Assembly (NCBI GenBank): GCA_021803845.1
Contig: JAJZLA010000115.1
Span: 1-5,961, forward strand
Length of the DNA: 5,961 nucleotides
Reading direction: 5' to 3'
DNA from: a bacterium
Lineage (GTDB): Bacteria; SZUA-79; Acidulodesulfobacterales; Acidulodesulfobacteraceae
Shown here: positions 4,370 through 5,961 of the stretch, piece by piece
Numbering within the stretch: the first letter of the stretch is position 1
How the letters are laid out: each line of letters begins with the position of its first letter
Translations under genes and position numbers: made by a program
The notes under the pieces: generated by a model
Told to the model about the DNA's origin: nothing
Database searches by the model: none
The model's input: the letters and a program-made list of their open reading frames with translations, nothing else

Positions 4370-5929
4370 ATGAACAAAAACAAAATAGCCGCATATTCTT
4401 TTTTCTTCGTCCTGCTCATTCTTTTTGTCGTCAGGCTTATACTCATAACGAAAATAGACCTGATTCCCGAAGAAACATATTACTGGCAATGGTCGAGGCA
4501 TCTCTCCTTTTCTTATTACGATATGTCGCCTATGATTGCCTATACTATAGCCCTTACGACGCTTTTCGGAAAATTAAACTCGCAGTTTTTCGTAAGACTC
4601 GCCGCTCCGGTAATATCGCTGTCGCTATCGTTTTTTGTATTTGCCGCGTTAAAAAAAATAACGGGAAAGTCTCTGTATTCGTTAATCTGGGCGGTGCTGT
4701 TAAACGCCATACCTATATTTAACGTAGGCTCCGTACTGATAGTTTACGGAAACCTGCAGATGCTGTTTTTTTCATTGACCGTTCTGCTCCTCGTATATCT
4801 TGTAATTACGGAAAAAAATTATTACTGGTATTTAATCGGTATTTCTACAGGATTTGCATTGTTAAGCAAATATACTGCGGTCTTTATATACTTAATAGTC
4901 TTTATTTTCCTTCTGTTGAGCAAAAAACACCGAAAATATTTTTTAAGAAAAGAACCATATCTGGCTTTTTTAATATCCGCTGTTATGTTTGCGCCCGTAA
5001 TAGTATGGAATTATTCTAACGATTTCGTGTCTTTCAGACATCTTTTAACGCTATCCGGCGGATACGAAAACTTCAGCATTTTTTTATCCAACTTTTTTTT
5101 ATTTATAATATCTCAAGCCGGCATAATTTCGCCGTTTTTATTCATAATTATTATGTACGCCGCATTTGCCGGCCTGTATCTGGGTTTAAAAGAAAAGAAC
5201 GATGTATACACTATTCTTGCGACGGCTTCTTTAGTTCCCTTTTTATATTTCGTATATCAATGCACAAAAACGACGGTTCAGCCTAACTGGCCGGTATTCT
5301 TATATTTTCCTGCTTTTCTGCTTGCTTTCCTTTTGTCCTTGAGATTATATGCCGCCTTGACGTCGGGCGGGATAAAAAAAGCTATGCTTTATTTTTACGG
5401 CTTGTCCTTTTTGACTGGGCTCGTATTCTCTCTTATTATTTTTATTGCGCCGTATTATACGGTTTTCAGGCCTTTTATAAACATTAAAATTAGCAAAAGC
5501 CCGTTGAGGGATATGCTGGGTTGGAAAGAAATGGGCGCGGAAGTAAGCAAAATACTTAAGGAGCATGAAAAAGACCGGCTGCTTATAGCTTCAAGAAGAT
5601 TTCAGACGGCGAGCGAACTTGCATATTACGTCGAAGGAAAACCGCAGACTTACTCGTTTAATTATTTCATAAGGGATAACGAATATTCTTTATGGAACGA
5701 CTTTAAAAATAAAAAAGGGCGCAACTTTCTTTACGTAATAAATACGAAATACGGCGGCAAACTGGAAAAAAGTTTGTGCCGCAACTTTTCAAGCTGTTCC
5801 TATGTAAAAAAAATAAGCATCAAAAGCAAATACGGCCAAAATATAAGGACTATTAAAATTTATATTTTAAAAGATTTTTTATATAAAGATAAATTTATGT
5901 TTAAAAAATTCTCTTCGAAGGAATTTTAA
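4370..5929 (+). CDS. GT39-like (PMT_2) integral membrane glycosyltransferase
   Basis: A 519-aa polytopic GT-C enzyme, expected to transfer a sugar from a polyprenyl-phosphate donor to a lipid, glycan or protein acceptor on the outer face of the inner membrane. The first transmembrane helix is at about 7-28. It is followed by the periplasmic loop PEETYYWQWSRHLSFSYYD (33-51), corresponding to the family's DEAYYW...YYDHPP active-site loop. Other family landmarks are GFALLSKYTAVFI (161-173), FAPVIVWN (207-214), QPNWPVFLYFPAF (304-316) and a soluble C-terminal portion with GWKEMG (384-389), FQTASELAYYVEG (411-423) and SLWNDF (440-445). Hydrophobic stretches up to about residue 360 suggest ten or more membrane helices. 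N128 sits where a TPD-type aspartate is usual. The start is chosen because the first helix begins directly after it; there is no Shine-Dalgarno. Acceptor and donor cannot be told from sequence. A role in lipid, exopolysaccharide or pilin decoration is possible. Confidence 0.88.
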   Translation: MNKNKIAAYSFFFVLLILFVVRLILITKIDLIPEETYYWQWSRHLSFSYYDMSPMIAYTIALTTLFGKLNSQFFVRLAAPVISLSLSFFVFAALKKITGKSLYSLIWAVLLNAIPIFNVGSVLIVYGNLQMLFFSLTVLLLVYLVITEKNYYWYLIGISTGFALLSKYTAVFIYLIVFIFLLLSKKHRKYFLRKEPYLAFLISAVMFAPVIVWNYSNDFVSFRHLLTLSGGYENFSIFLSNFFLFIISQAGIISPFLFIIIMYAAFAGLYLGLKEKNDVYTILATASLVPFLYFVYQCTKTTVQPNWPVFLYFPAFLLAFLLSLRLYAALTSGGIKKAMLYFYGLSFLTGLVFSLIIFIAPYYTVFRPFINIKISKSPLRDMLGWKEMGAEVSKILKEHEKDRLLIASRRFQTASELAYYVEGKPQTYSFNYFIRDNEYSLWNDFKNKKGRNFLYVINTKYGGKLEKSLCRNFSSCSYVKKISIKSKYGQNIRTIKIYILKDFLYKDKFMFKKFSSKEF

Positions 5930-5961
5930 AAACCTTTTTCTTTCAACACCTTGAGCGGGTC
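5926..5961 (-). CDS. C-terminal end of a convergent gene, product unknown (partial)
   Basis: Reading leftwards from the right edge gives DPLKVLKEKGF and then TAA (5926-5928). The stop falls in the same TTAA that holds the glycosyltransferase stop, a layout common for tightly packed convergent genes. Eleven residues are too few to identify a product. Another minus frame also stays open through here but would overlap the glycosyltransferase gene, so I favour this one. Only the context supports it. Confidence 0.35.
   Translation of the reverse strand, partial: DPLKVLKEKGF

Noticed and set aside
4345..4722. Plus-strand frame overlapping the start of the glycosyltransferase, with its own ATG 25 nt upstream
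   Set aside because: It lies in another frame of a gene with strong membrane-protein signatures, and its protein resembles nothing and has no membrane or domain pattern.

Overview
The window is an AT-rich chromosomal segment from a Gram-negative (diderm) bacterium. It carries most of a type IV pilus assembly operon, pilM-pilN-pilO-pilP-pilQ, on the minus strand, and a divergently transcribed membrane glycosyltransferase gene on the plus strand. The diderm assignment rests on the secretin PilQ and the PilN/O/P alignment proteins, which only make sense in a two-membrane envelope. The operon order is the classical proteobacterial one. Low GC, frequent ATA/AAA codons and divergent PilM/PilN motifs suggest a deltaproteobacterial-type or similar deep lineage, but I cannot place it more closely.

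Layout: 1-1314 is pilQ (minus), cut by the left window edge and missing only the extreme C-terminus. pilP (1373-1855), pilO (1905-2531), pilN (2551-3108, TTG start) and pilM (3110-4162) follow, read right to left. A 207-bp divergent control region (4163-4369) holds a good sigma70-type promoter for the pil operon, a second promoter for the glycosyltransferase, two perfect 15-bp tandem repeats and several palindromes. A GT39-like (PMT_2) membrane glycosyltransferase occupies 4370-5929 on the plus strand. At the right edge, a minus-strand reading frame appears to end at 5926, its stop codon overlapping the glycosyltransferase stop in the tetranucleotide TTAA.

How the genes work together: PilM is the cytoplasmic actin-like ring protein that docks on the N-terminal tail of PilN. 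PilN and PilO form the inner-membrane heterodimer, PilP links them across the periplasm, and PilQ is the outer-membrane pore through which the pilus passes. No pilin, motor ATPase or prepilin peptidase is present here. The glycosyltransferase probably moves a sugar from a polyprenyl-phosphate carrier onto an envelope acceptor; a link to pilus glycosylation is only a hypothesis from adjacency.

I see no entirely new system. The points most worth checking are the operator-like architecture of the divergent region, a PilQ without the usual AMIN domains paired with a PilP lacking a good lipobox, a PilM whose phosphate-2 aspartate is lysine, and a 12-nt motif shared by two intra-operon gaps.
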